A DNA stretch of 64,000 bases, taken from positions 497,294 to 561,293 of the forward strand of contig NZ_RCZD01000002.1 in NCBI RefSeq assembly GCF_006438725.1. Reading direction: 5' to 3'. This DNA is from Ewingella americana (GTDB lineage: Bacteria > Pseudomonadota > Gammaproteobacteria > Enterobacterales > Enterobacteriaceae). The position numbers and the translations under genes were made by a program. The first letter of the stretch is position 1. Each line of letters starts with the position of its first letter. Positions 15,297 through 24,335 of this stretch are shown piece by piece. The notes under the pieces are model-generated. The model saw only the letters and a list, made by a program, of their open reading frames with translations. It had not been told where the DNA came from and did not search any database.

Positions 15297-16774
15297 GTGC
15301 TGAACAAACGCTGAATGCAACAACTGAGTATGCTATTAGCGAAGATTACCTAGATCAAATTATTGATAACACTCAGGCGATTCGCCGTGAATCTGATCGT
15401 GGGCGTATGAAATCGCAGTTGAACAACTTTCTTGCGGAAGTGGTTTCTGGGGCCGTGGTGGTTTCAAGCGATCTTATTGGCAGTATCGAAGACCGAATTA
15501 CCGCCATTGATGAACTGCTCTCAAACCAGATTAGCCTGATCATGCACGCACCTGAGTTCCAGAAAAAGGAATCATCATGGCGCGGCCTACATAAATTGGT
15601 TGAGACAAGCTTAACTGAAAATACCCAGGTTCGCCTACTGCAATGTACAAAAAACGATCTAATCAAAGACTTTAAATCAGCGTCCGATTTCGATCAGTCG
15701 ATGCTATTTAAATGCGTATACGAAAGCGAGTACGGTACTTTTGGTGGTGTGCCTTTCTCCGCCTTTGTAGGCGATTTTCAGTTCGATAATACTCCTCAGG
15801 ATATTGATCTACTGGAGCAAATATCTCATGTTGCTGCCGCAGCTCATGCGCCCTTCCTGAGCGCTATTGCTCCGGGCATGCTGTCGATGAACGATTTCTC
15901 CGACATGCCACGTCCACGTGATCTGGCGAAAATGTTCGACACGACGGATTACGCGCGCTGGCGCTCATTCCGCCAGACAGACGACAGCCGCTACATCGGC
16001 CTGACCCTGCCAGCGGTGCTTGGCCGTATGCCTTATGGGGCTAAAACTATTCAGGTGGAAACCTTCGGTTTTGAAGAACAAATCCTGGAAAACGAAGTAG
16101 GCTCCGACTACCTGTGGATAAACTCCGCCTACGAATTAGCTGGCCGGATTGTGGACTCTTTCGAAGAGTATGGCTGGTGTGCCTCCATTCGTGGTGTAGA
16201 AGGTGGTGGTCTTGTCAATGCCTTGCCAGCCTATAACTACGTCTCTGAAAGCGGCGAGCGTGTGATGCAATGCCCAACGCAAATCGCCGTTTCCGATCGT
16301 CGTGAGAAAGAGCTGTCTGACCTCGGTTTTATCCCGCTGGTTTACTGTAAAGGTACAGATTACGCCGCATTCTTTGCCGTGCAATCTGTCAACAAACCGC
16401 CCCTTTATAGTTCCGATCAAGCCAACGCCAATGCACGGCTTTCCAGCCAGTTACAATATCTCCTCGCTACGTCACGTTTTGCACACTATCTGAAGTCCAT
16501 TGTGCGCGACAAAGTCGGTAGTTTTATGTCACGCAGCGAGTGCGAAGAATATTTGCAGAAATGGATCATGCAATACGTGGTGGCCTCGGATAACGCAGGT
16601 CCTGAAACCAAAGCGCGTTACCCGCTGCGTGAAGCAAGCATCGAAGTCATCGAAGTGCCTGGTTTCCCTGGCACTTACCGCGCAATAGCCTATTTGAAAC
16701 CTCACTTCCAGTTGGAAGGATTGAGTATGTCATTACGGTTAGTAGCAGATTTACCTGCTGCAGCCAGTGCTTAA
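15293..16774 (+). CDS. tssC: T6SS sheath large subunit TssC (VipB)
   Basis: A 493-residue sheath protein of normal family length. Recognisable TssC blocks are the WRGLHKLV segment, FGGVPFSAFVGDFQFDNTP, DMPRPRDLAKMF, FRQTDDSRYIGLTLPAVLGR, the GADFLWINSAYE-like YLWINSAYELAGRIVDSF, and the C-terminal YLKPHFQLEGLSMSLRLVADLP, which forms the sheath handshake. Contraction of the TssBC sheath drives the Hcp tube and VgrG spike outward. Start overlaps tssB at ATGA; hcp follows 28 bases after the stop. Confidence 0.97.
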   Translation: MSAEQTLNATTEYAISEDYLDQIIDNTQAIRRESDRGRMKSQLNNFLAEVVSGAVVVSSDLIGSIEDRITAIDELLSNQISLIMHAPEFQKKESSWRGLHKLVETSLTENTQVRLLQCTKNDLIKDFKSASDFDQSMLFKCVYESEYGTFGGVPFSAFVGDFQFDNTPQDIDLLEQISHVAAAAHAPFLSAIAPGMLSMNDFSDMPRPRDLAKMFDTTDYARWRSFRQTDDSRYIGLTLPAVLGRMPYGAKTIQVETFGFEEQILENEVGSDYLWINSAYELAGRIVDSFEEYGWCASIRGVEGGGLVNALPAYNYVSESGERVMQCPTQIAVSDRREKELSDLGFIPLVYCKGTDYAAFFAVQSVNKPPLYSSDQANANARLSSQLQYLLATSRFAHYLKSIVRDKVGSFMSRSECEEYLQKWIMQYVVASDNAGPETKARYPLREASIEVIEVPGFPGTYRAIAYLKPHFQLEGLSMSLRLVADLPAAASA

Positions 16775-16802
16775 CTTTTATCAACAAATCGGGAAATAAA
16801 AA

Positions 16803-17285
16803 ATGTCAAAATTAGAAAACTGTCAGTTCATACAAATCAGTATCGACGGTAATACTGTCGATGGTAACTGTGAAGAAGCAGATTATAAATCATGGAACGA
16901 AGGTTACTTACCGGTTAGTTTGTCTACCTATTCTGGTCCCGATGGAACTTACTTTGATTCCGCTAGCATCTCAATTCTGGTGACGGAAAAAACCAGTACA
17001 CTGTACGAAAAATATTTAAGCCGCGGCTACAAAAAAATAAATATCACCTTGGTTTATCGTGGTTCAAACAAGTTAAATGCGAATTATGAAATCCAGCGTA
17101 CTGTTTATACCGACTGCAGACTCAATTCTCTGAATTTTGAAATGAGGGATCATCTGTTTTTGAACCTTAACTTCAGTGTCGAACAAGAAATTGAGGTGAC
17201 CTTTAACGTCCCTAATAAGGATGATTCAGCTCTGGATAAAGTCGGGCCAGTTAAATTCGACATTCCCACCAAAAAACTTAAATAA
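16803..17285 (+). CDS. hcp: T6SS inner tube protein Hcp (TssD)
   Basis: A 160-residue beta-rich protein at the standard position after tssC. It lacks an N-terminal membrane segment and has the length of Hcp hexamer-ring subunits. The sequence is divergent (no clear GE…KDP motif), but the pattern of short strands, the YKKINITLVYRGSNK segment and the NLNFSVEQEIEVTF C-terminal strands fit the Hcp fold, and its place between tssC and tssE supports it. It has its own ribosome-binding site and is followed by a perfect hairpin (17298-17321), as expected for the most abundant secreted component. Confidence 0.85.
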   Translation: MSKLENCQFIQISIDGNTVDGNCEEADYKSWNEGYLPVSLSTYSGPDGTYFDSASISILVTEKTSTLYEKYLSRGYKKINITLVYRGSNKLNANYEIQRTVYTDCRLNSLNFEMRDHLFLNLNFSVEQEIEVTFNVPNKDDSALDKVGPVKFDIPTKKLK

Positions 17286-17297
17286 CATCGCCATAAT

Positions 17298-17321
17298 AAA
17301 GCAGTGCGCAAGCACTGCTTT
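17298..17321 (+). promoter_or_regulatory. Stem-loop downstream of hcp
   Basis: A perfect 10-bp stem AAAGCAGTGC / GCACTGCTTT with a GCAA tetraloop. The sequence after it (acctggaag) has no U-tract, so it is more likely an mRNA 3' stabiliser or processing barrier than a full terminator. This would keep hcp transcript levels above those of downstream genes. Confidence 0.75.
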
Positions 17322-17341
17322 ACCTGGAAGAAGAACATACT

Positions 17342-17758
17342 ATGCCATCATTATTATGCCGCCTGAGTGATAACCACCCGCGCATTGAAAAGGATGATTA
17401 TCGGACTGAAGAAAAAAGCACCTGGCTGCTGAATGAGCTTAAGATGCTTTTTTCTTCACGTTCGCGTTTTTCCCATATTGAAACTATTCCACTGGTGAAT
17501 TCTTCAATATTAAACTACGGCATCGACGAATCCGTTTCACAAATTCATGAAGTTGAACATCGAAAAATTGTTATTGAAGAACGGATAAAAAACGCCTTGC
17601 AACGCTTCGAACCTCGGTTAACTGAGGTAGACGTCATCACCAGAACGGATAATCCGTCTAGCGTCATGTTTGAAATAAATGCCATGCATAAGGAGTTGCC
17701 GATCAAGATTGAACTGGTCTGGGACGACTGCACAGGTAAGTTTTATTTCAATGAATAA
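17342..17758 (+). CDS. tssE: T6SS baseplate protein TssE (gp25-like)
   Basis: A 138-residue homologue of phage T4 gp25. The gp25-like domain covers about residues 20-135: NYGIDE, then the conserved IEERIKNALQRFEPRL (the LLxxFEPRL-type signature), DVITR and a final strand pair ending KIELVWDDCTGKFYFNE. It nucleates sheath assembly on the baseplate. The stop codon lies inside the start of tssF (8-base overlap), so the two are translationally coupled. Confidence 0.93.
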   Translation: MPSLLCRLSDNHPRIEKDDYRTEEKSTWLLNELKMLFSSRSRFSHIETIPLVNSSILNYGIDESVSQIHEVEHRKIVIEERIKNALQRFEPRLTEVDVITRTDNPSSVMFEINAMHKELPIKIELVWDDCTGKFYFNE

Positions 17759-19547
17759 GCTGCTGTCGTATTACCAGAAAGAACTGTCCTTTCTGAAACA
17801 ACACGGTAAAGCTTTTGCCAGCCGTTTCCCTAAGATCGCTCGCCGCTTGGGGATGATCGACGGAGAATCCGAAGACCCGCACGTAGAAAGAATTATTGAA
17901 TCTTTTGCGTTATTAACCTCACGTATTCATCAGCGTTTAGACGACGATATGCCTGAGCTAACTGAAGCATTACTCACCAGTATCGCTCCGCAGTTTTTGC
18001 GGGCTATGCCGTCAACCTGCATCGTGTCTATTGAACCGAACCGGCAGACCAGCGGTATCACGGATAAAAATATTATTGAGGCAGGTGCTTCGCTATTATC
18101 TCGTCACATCAAAGAGGGTGTCTGCCAGTTTCAGACCGTTTATCCCGTAACCCTGCTGCCACTGTCAGTGCATCATACTCAGTTGCGCTTTGATGAAGAC
18201 GATCTTAGCTGGCATCTGCACTTAAGTTTTCAGGTCTGGTCCGGGGCTACCGTTGCGGGTGAATCACTGCGACTGTTTCTGCATGGCCCCAGTAATGCAG
18301 TGAACATCCTTTACACCCTGCTGTGCTCGGAAATTTATCAGCTGAATTTACATCAGGGCGAGGCGCTCTATCCGCTAAAAAGTACAGCGATTGGCGCAGC
18401 AGGTTTTAAGCAGCAGGATGGATTAATTACGCAGGATCCACGCGTGGCCCCCATTCATGCCCTGCTACAGGATTATTTCTTCTTCCCACAAAAATTCTAT
18501 TTTCTGGATATCCAGTTACCGGACTCTTTCAGCGCCTCTGCTAATTCCACCTTCAGTCTTGAAGTCATGTTCAACCGTACACACCTAAACCACCATCTGG
18601 AGAAGTTGGCGCAAATCATTGATGCACAGTTCTTCAGGCTAAATTGTACTCCGGCCATCAATCTGTTCCCACAGCGTGCAGAACCCATAACCCTGACAGA
18701 AAACACGGCAGAGTACCCGGTGATACCGGACATTCGTCGACAGACGCAGATAGATGTCTGGGCCATCAATCATGTTTTTATCCAGAATAAGCAGGATAAC
18801 GATATCGTGATGCTTCCTGTCCAGCCGCTATTTGGTATTGATCATTCGCGTATTGAGGGTGACGTGGGTATTTATTGGCAAAGTTTTCAGCGTGAAAGCA
18901 TGACTGCAGCAGGTACCGAACACAAAATTTTTATCGCCTTTGCCAACCGCAATAGTAAACCCGCGACACCAAAGGCCAACATCATCACTCTCAGCTTAAC
19001 GTGTACTAACCACGCCATCCCAAACCAGATGAAAAACGGGCATCCTGACGGAGACTTTGATTCAGACCTGCCCCTTGCAGGACTGAAGATCAGCGCACTG
19101 AACCGCCCGACAAGGCCCACATTGCCGCCAGAAAAAAGTGCTGTGCGCTGGCGATTAATCTCTCAACTCTCGCTTAACCATATGCTGTTAAGCGGCAGCC
19201 AAGGCGTGCTGATCCTGCGTGAAACGTTGATGCTGTATAACTTCAACGATCTCCCGGCGATCACCAGAATGATCAATATGATCCTGCATCTGGAGGTTAA
19301 ACCGATCACCGCAAGATTGATGGCAAACGACCCGCAGACCCTGGCGCGCGGCATCGCCATGACACTAACGTTCAGCCATGAGGCGCTAAACGAACCGGAA
19401 TACTATCTGATGTGTTGTTTCCTGGATCATTTCCTCGGGCTTTATGCACCAGTTAACAGCTTCACCCGCGTGACAACCCTTGTTGAACACGAAGAATATA
19501 CCCGCCGCACCTGGCCGGTTCGTGCTGGGAAACTGTCATGGATTTAA
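17751..19547 (+). CDS. tssF: T6SS baseplate protein TssF (VasA/ImpG)
   Basis: A 598-residue baseplate wedge protein. The start MNKLLSYYQKELSFLKQHGKAFASRFPKIARRLG is the typical TssF N-terminus (YYxxEL…FA…PKIA-RL), followed by DPHVERIIESFALLTSRIHQRLDDDMPELTEALL. Length and order fit the family. The protein forms the wedge with TssG and TssE. The chosen ATG at 17751 overlaps tssE; an upstream in-frame ATG at 17679 would run deep into tssE. The C-terminus overlaps tssG by 10 bases. Confidence 0.96.
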   Translation: MNKLLSYYQKELSFLKQHGKAFASRFPKIARRLGMIDGESEDPHVERIIESFALLTSRIHQRLDDDMPELTEALLTSIAPQFLRAMPSTCIVSIEPNRQTSGITDKNIIEAGASLLSRHIKEGVCQFQTVYPVTLLPLSVHHTQLRFDEDDLSWHLHLSFQVWSGATVAGESLRLFLHGPSNAVNILYTLLCSEIYQLNLHQGEALYPLKSTAIGAAGFKQQDGLITQDPRVAPIHALLQDYFFFPQKFYFLDIQLPDSFSASANSTFSLEVMFNRTHLNHHLEKLAQIIDAQFFRLNCTPAINLFPQRAEPITLTENTAEYPVIPDIRRQTQIDVWAINHVFIQNKQDNDIVMLPVQPLFGIDHSRIEGDVGIYWQSFQRESMTAAGTEHKIFIAFANRNSKPATPKANIITLSLTCTNHAIPNQMKNGHPDGDFDSDLPLAGLKISALNRPTRPTLPPEKSAVRWRLISQLSLNHMLLSGSQGVLILRETLMLYNFNDLPAITRMINMILHLEVKPITARLMANDPQTLARGIAMTLTFSHEALNEPEYYLMCCFLDHFLGLYAPVNSFTRVTTLVEHEEYTRRTWPVRAGKLSWI

Positions 19548-20479
19548 CGCGCATCACTAGCCGATTTAATTTTTACCAGCAAGTCAGAACCTTGCTATAT
19601 AAGCTGCGCGACGGCAAAACGGCCGCTTCTGAAATGCTGGATAGCAAACTACATCTCGTCTCCACGCTCTCCCTTGAAGCTCCGGTCGGACAAATTGCCA
19701 GCATAAAACAAGAGACACAGGGAGACCCGCTCAATGTCACGCTGTGGCAAAACGGGCTAACCGGTGCGATGGGCGCATTACCCACTGTCTACAGCGAATG
19801 GATGATTGAGCGCCATTACCGCTATGGCGATCATAGTGCAAAAGCCTTTCTGGATATGTTCGGACACCGGCTTTATTGCCTGGACTATCTCGCATGGCAA
19901 AAAAATCACCTCTACGCCAGCGCAGAATCAGAAACACACCCGCCATTACAGCAAGCAACCTTGGCTCTGACGGGGTTATTAACCTCAATGTCGATGTTTG
20001 GCGGGGAAAACTACGCCCATCTGTTTTCATCGCCGGTCCGATCGCTTGTGAATCTGGAAGTGTGGCTCAGCCATTACTACGGTGTCCCTGCACATATCAC
20101 GCCTTTTACGGGCGGCTGGAAAACCGTAGATGAAATAGAGCATTGCCAGCTAGGTAAACCGGGTCAGACCCTGGAAACAGCCCCCATGATTGGCAGCATG
20201 CGCTGGGAAGTTCAGTCCCATTTTGATGTCACTCTCGGACCAATGGAACAGGACAAGTCACAGCACTTCATCCCGCAAGGAAAGTTTTATTCGGAGATTT
20301 GGGGGCGCATTCGAGAATACGTTGGGCCAGGGCTCGACTTCACGATTCACCTCAGTATCCGCAGCCACAACAGCCTCCCTATACCGCTAGGTGAAGGCCA
20401 ACTGGGACTGGATATTTGCCTTGGTCGCCGCGACCCCTCGCAGTTACGCCAGGTTTGCCTACCGACCTATACCGCATAA
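19538..20479 (+). CDS. tssG: T6SS baseplate protein TssG (VasB/ImpH)
   Basis: A 313-residue baseplate protein. Family marks include FNFYQQVRTLLY near the start, NLWQNGLTGAMGALPTVYSEW-like sequence (residues about 65-85), FLDMFGHRLYCLDYLAWQK, a HYYGVPAHITPF segment and the C-terminal GLDFTIHLSIRSHN / LGLDICLG block. It joins two TssF copies in each wedge of the baseplate. It starts inside the end of tssF and is followed, after a 26-base gap, by vgrG. Confidence 0.95.
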   Translation: MDLTRITSRFNFYQQVRTLLYKLRDGKTAASEMLDSKLHLVSTLSLEAPVGQIASIKQETQGDPLNVTLWQNGLTGAMGALPTVYSEWMIERHYRYGDHSAKAFLDMFGHRLYCLDYLAWQKNHLYASAESETHPPLQQATLALTGLLTSMSMFGGENYAHLFSSPVRSLVNLEVWLSHYYGVPAHITPFTGGWKTVDEIEHCQLGKPGQTLETAPMIGSMRWEVQSHFDVTLGPMEQDKSQHFIPQGKFYSEIWGRIREYVGPGLDFTIHLSIRSHNSLPIPLGEGQLGLDICLGRRDPSQLRQVCLPTYTA

Positions 20480-20505
20480 GTGCACCTCTTAAAAGGAAGA
20501 TAAGA

Positions 20506-22467
20506 ATGCTATTAACCGCACAACTAAAAGAGATGCAGAAAAATCACTTTCTGCACTGGAATGGGTCCGTCGCCGCCGATTTGTTGCTGCTGTCATTAAC
20601 AGGCAAGGAGTCTGTTTCTACGCCTTTTTGTTTTGAGCTGCGCTCTCTGACTGAACTTGACGAAAAAGGGATAGCGGCGCTGCACGGCAAACAAGTTTCC
20701 TGCCAGATTGGCGACAGTTTGAACAACTTGCCCCAGCGCTATATCCACGGCGTCGTCACCCATATCCTGCGCGAGCGGGATGCCGATGACCAAGCGGTAT
20801 GTATCCTCAGGCTGGAGCCCACTTTTGCGCTGTTGCATATGGGACGTTCGATGCGCGTCTGGCAAAACATAACGGTCCCAGATTTGGTCAGCAAGCTGCT
20901 CGGCGAGCGCGGTATCAACCAGATTGATATGCAGCTCCACAACACCTATCAGATCCGTGAATATTGCATTCAGTACCGCGAGTCAGACTTCGATTTCATC
21001 TGCCGCCTGCTGGAAGAAGAGGGCATTTACTACTTCTTTAAACATCAGGAAAATCAACACCAAATGGTGCTGGCAGACCACCCTGCCAGCCATCCAACCG
21101 CCAAAGCCGCCAGCCTTCTCTGGCATCATCAGGGTCAAACTCTGACACCCGGCAATATTGATAGCTGGTCGTCCAGCTCGGTACTTATTCCCGGTGAAGT
21201 TGCGCTTTCCGGCTACAACGTGCAACAGGCGGCAGGCATTGCCGATAATTACACCTCGAAATCAGAAAACCAGAGTATCGATCAGGTAAGTTTCACCGAC
21301 ATTACACCGTTGGTAGAGCGATCGCAGCTCACAAGCAAAGCTAAAAACGCCATGGAAGCCTTTGAGGCGAACGCCACGTTTTACGAGGCATCTGTCAACG
21401 CCCACTGGCTAACCTGCGGCGAGATATTCACTCTGACAGACCACCCAACCGACAGCGATAGCTATCGTATTCATGCGCTTAACATCGAAGCCACAAATAA
21501 TTTCGACAGCAGCGCGGGCAACTGCCGCTGTGAGATCAAGTCACTGCGCAATAGCGTGAAATGGCGTGCAGCCTGCACACGCACACCGCCAGATATCGCG
21601 GGTGTACTAATAGCTAAAGTCGTTGGCCCATCCTCTGAAGAGATCCATACCGACGAGTCCGGGCGGATCAAAATTCAGTTTCCGTGGGACACCGAAAACA
21701 AAAATGACGACACCAGCTCCTGTTGGGTCCGCGTCTCTCAGCCGTGGACAGGCAGCAAATTTGGTGGGCAGTTTATCCCGCGCATCGGCAGTGAAGTATT
21801 GATCAGCTTTATTCAAGGTAATCCAGACTACCCGCTGGTCACCGGCTCGGTTTACAACGGCCAAAACAAACTTCCGTTCACCTTACCGGATGAGAAAACC
21901 GAATCCGGCTTCGCTTCACGCAGCACCAGTAAAGGCGGTATGGAAGAGGGTCATCGTCTAAGTTTTAACGACAAAAAAGGCGAAGAAAAGCTGACCATTA
22001 CCGCGCAAAAAGATCTGCTGCTGACTGTAAAAAATGACGTCATAAGTGAAGTCACACATGAAGTAAAAAGCAAAGTTGGCGCAAACCGGGACACCGAAAT
22101 CACCAAAGGCAACGACAACCTGGTACTGAAGCAAGGCAACCTGCTGGTTACGCTTAATAAAGGTGATATGGAGCAAAAAATCACCGGCAACGTCACCACC
22201 AGCTTGAGTAACGGTAACTATACCCTTACCGCCACGGGCGGCAGTGGCAAAATCAAAACTGACAAAACCTGCGTCATCGAATCAACCCAATCCATCGAGC
22301 TAAAAGTCGGCTCTAACAAAATCGCCATCTCGCCGAGTGGCATCACTATTAGCGGCACGATGATCAAAATAGAAGGATCCGGTACCGCCGAGCTGAAAGG
22401 GGCGATGACCACAGTGCAGGGCAGCGGCATGACGCAAATTAAAGGCGGCATCATCAATATTGGTTAA
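20506..22467 (+). CDS. vgrG: T6SS spike protein VgrG (TssI)
   Basis: A 653-residue spike protein built of gp27-like (about residues 1-370), gp5 OB-fold (about 380-480, with SSCWVRVSQPWTGSKFGGQFIPRIGSEV-type sequence) and beta-helix needle (about 500-653, GTAELKGAMTTVQGSG…) parts. It ends directly after the needle, so there is no enzymatic C-terminal extension. The ATG at 20506 follows AAAAGGAAG. The PAAR cap is encoded two genes downstream. It punctures the target membrane and loads effectors, but no toxin is visible in the neighbouring genes. Confidence 0.96.
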   Translation: MLLTAQLKEMQKNHFLHWNGSVAADLLLLSLTGKESVSTPFCFELRSLTELDEKGIAALHGKQVSCQIGDSLNNLPQRYIHGVVTHILRERDADDQAVCILRLEPTFALLHMGRSMRVWQNITVPDLVSKLLGERGINQIDMQLHNTYQIREYCIQYRESDFDFICRLLEEEGIYYFFKHQENQHQMVLADHPASHPTAKAASLLWHHQGQTLTPGNIDSWSSSSVLIPGEVALSGYNVQQAAGIADNYTSKSENQSIDQVSFTDITPLVERSQLTSKAKNAMEAFEANATFYEASVNAHWLTCGEIFTLTDHPTDSDSYRIHALNIEATNNFDSSAGNCRCEIKSLRNSVKWRAACTRTPPDIAGVLIAKVVGPSSEEIHTDESGRIKIQFPWDTENKNDDTSSCWVRVSQPWTGSKFGGQFIPRIGSEVLISFIQGNPDYPLVTGSVYNGQNKLPFTLPDEKTESGFASRSTSKGGMEEGHRLSFNDKKGEEKLTITAQKDLLLTVKNDVISEVTHEVKSKVGANRDTEITKGNDNLVLKQGNLLVTLNKGDMEQKITGNVTTSLSNGNYTLTATGGSGKIKTDKTCVIESTQSIELKVGSNKIAISPSGITISGTMIKIEGSGTAELKGAMTTVQGSGMTQIKGGIINIG

Positions 22468-22476
22468 GGAGGCACC

Positions 22477-22959
22477 ATGTCTGAATACACTTATCCCCGC
22501 AGCACCCCGGCAGCAAACTGGCAGAGTGATGCGCTCCAGCTTGTCGCAGCCGGGCGGTGGGAAGAGGTTCTTACCCTCTGGGTACAACAGGCCACGCCTC
22601 GTGCGTTGAGCCTTTGGCTGCTAGAACGTTTGCGTGAAATCGAGCCACCCGCTTTCGCACTGCTGCTTACAGAAATGCACCGCTGGAATACGCACCCCGA
22701 GGAAAAACTGCGCTGGCAGATATTTCACCACGCAGAAATTCTGGGTTTCGACACGCCGGCGGGTGCGCTCGCCCTGTCACTCTTCTGGTCAGAAGGCAGT
22801 ATGAGCCCTGAAGGGCTGGAGCCGATCTATCCCGAGCCCCACCTTAGCGCAGAGATGCGCCGCTGCGTATTACTGATGCTGGCAACCCGCAACACTGACA
22901 CCCCCGCGGAAGGCACCAGGCATCTGCTGGCACAGTGGAATAATCAGGAGAAAGCGTAA
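22477..22959 (+). CDS. T6SS-associated protein between vgrG and PAAR (DUF6931-like?)
   Basis: A 160-residue, mostly helical, Trp-rich protein (NWQSDALQLVAAGRWEEVLTLWVQQATPRALSLWLLERL). No signal peptide, membrane helix or enzymatic motif is seen. Helical proteins between VgrG and PAAR genes are often adaptors or chaperones that load cargo on the spike; the arrangement resembles the DUF6931 family, but I recall that family only loosely. Its start lies 9 bases after vgrG and it overlaps the PAAR gene at ATGG. A role as spike adaptor is inferred from position only. Confidence 0.5.
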   Translation: MSEYTYPRSTPAANWQSDALQLVAAGRWEEVLTLWVQQATPRALSLWLLERLREIEPPAFALLLTEMHRWNTHPEEKLRWQIFHHAEILGFDTPAGALALSLFWSEGSMSPEGLEPIYPEPHLSAEMRRCVLLMLATRNTDTPAEGTRHLLAQWNNQEKA

Positions 22960-23258
22960 TGGCACAACCCGCTGCTCGTGTTTCAGACATGCACGTCTGC
23001 CCGATGGTTGCCCCCGGGCTGCCACCGATTCCCCACGTTGGCGGCCCCATTCTGCCGCCCGGCGTACCCACGGTATTGATTGGCGGAATGCCCGCCGCCA
23101 CCGTCGGCTCGATGGCCGTCTGTGTTGGCCCGCCAGACAGCATTGTGATGGGCAGCGTCAAAGTGTTAATCGGCAAAAAACCCGCAGCCCGCATGGGCGA
23201 CAGTTGTGCTCATGGCGGCACGATCGTCGCGGGCTGCCCTAAAGTTCTTATTGGATAA
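22959..23258 (+). CDS. PAAR-domain spike tip protein
   Basis: A 99-residue protein consisting only of a PAAR domain: PAARVSDMHVCPM, a glycine/proline-rich central part (GGPILPPGVPTVLIGGMPAATVGS), ARMGDSCAHGG and the final CPKVLIG. His and Cys residues in the repeats (H12, C14, C-terminal C/H pair) would bind the structural zinc. It caps the VgrG needle. There is no N-terminal or C-terminal toxin extension. It overlaps the preceding gene by one base and precedes tssA by three bases. Confidence 0.95.
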   Translation: MAQPAARVSDMHVCPMVAPGLPPIPHVGGPILPPGVPTVLIGGMPAATVGSMAVCVGPPDSIVMGSVKVLIGKKPAARMGDSCAHGGTIVAGCPKVLIG

Positions 23259-23261
23259 AAC

Positions 23262-24335
23262 ATGCCAGTGATTCAGCCAGAAATAGCGGCTCTTTTAGTG
23301 CCCATCAGCCCGGAAAAACCGGCAGGCATCAACCTTGAGTATGAACAAATCTATGACGATATCCGCAAGTCGCGGGAAAGCGATCCTGACTATCTCCCGC
23401 AGGATGAATGGGCGGTAGCCGAACCACGGCGCGCAGACTGGTACAAAGTGCGCAAACTGTGCGAAACAGCGCTGTCGCAGCAAAGCAAAGATCTGCAAGT
23501 TGGCTGCTGGTTTGTCGAAGCCCTGACGCATTTGCAAGGCATCGAGGGCACGGAAGTCGGCTTTCATTTTCTGAGCGAATTCATCACCCGTTTCTGGTTT
23601 CAATGCTGGCCGGAGCTGGATGAGGACGGCACCACTTTTCGCTACGGCAAACTCATCCGCCTCGATCGTGACATCAGTCAGATACTCCACAGTCGCCCTC
23701 TCATGAGGCAACCAGAGTCCGCATTAGCCCACTGGAAAAAGGTTTTAGCCTTCGAGCATAAAATCTGCACCTGGCCGGATTCACGCAACGAGTTGATTGC
23801 CAAAGAAGGCGATCTGACGATGGAGAGTTTCGACAGACTTGTCTCCGGGTTTTCATCGATAGAAATCAGCCAGTTGGCCGATACCCTCGGACGGCTGCAA
23901 GAACAACTCGGTCGACTGGAAGCCTGCTATTTCTCGCTAAGCCAGGAAGAGCCACACGCCCTGTTTGCACAGACTCACCAAACCCTTAGCGACATTACGG
24001 ATTTCCTGCAACGTCTGACGCAGCGCGCCATCCCTGTCGGCAACGAGATGATGAATCTGAACCTTGCAGACACAGTGGACGAACCTTCTGTCAGTGAGGT
24101 CAGCGAGATCCCGAGCAGAAATCAAGCGCTCTCACGAGATTTAGCCATCAGCCAGATGTTGTCGATTGCTCATTTCTTCCGCCAGACCGAACCTTCAAGC
24201 CCAGTCCCGTTCCTGATGGAGCGGGCAGCACGCTGGGCCAACATGACGCTAACTGAGTGGCTCGAAGAGATGTTGACCGACAACAGCAGCCTGCGTGAAA
24301 TAAACAATGTGCTAAAAGGACAACATCAAGAGTGA
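23262..24335 (+). CDS. tssA: T6SS protein TssA (ImpA N-terminal domain)
   Basis: A 357-residue protein with the ImpA_N domain over about residues 10-140: ISPEKPAGINLEYEQIYDDIRKSRESDPDY, then WYKVRKLCETALSQQSKDLQVGCWFVEALTH and FWFQCWPELDEDG. The C-terminal region carries FFRQTEPSSPVPFLMERAARWANMTLTEWLEEML, typical of TssA. It coordinates assembly of the tube and sheath on the baseplate. Its stop codon overlaps the GTG start of tssJ. A second protein with an ImpA/VasL-like organisation ends the operon. Confidence 0.92.
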   Translation: MPVIQPEIAALLVPISPEKPAGINLEYEQIYDDIRKSRESDPDYLPQDEWAVAEPRRADWYKVRKLCETALSQQSKDLQVGCWFVEALTHLQGIEGTEVGFHFLSEFITRFWFQCWPELDEDGTTFRYGKLIRLDRDISQILHSRPLMRQPESALAHWKKVLAFEHKICTWPDSRNELIAKEGDLTMESFDRLVSGFSSIEISQLADTLGRLQEQLGRLEACYFSLSQEEPHALFAQTHQTLSDITDFLQRLTQRAIPVGNEMMNLNLADTVDEPSVSEVSEIPSRNQALSRDLAISQMLSIAHFFRQTEPSSPVPFLMERAARWANMTLTEWLEEMLTDNSSLREINNVLKGQHQE

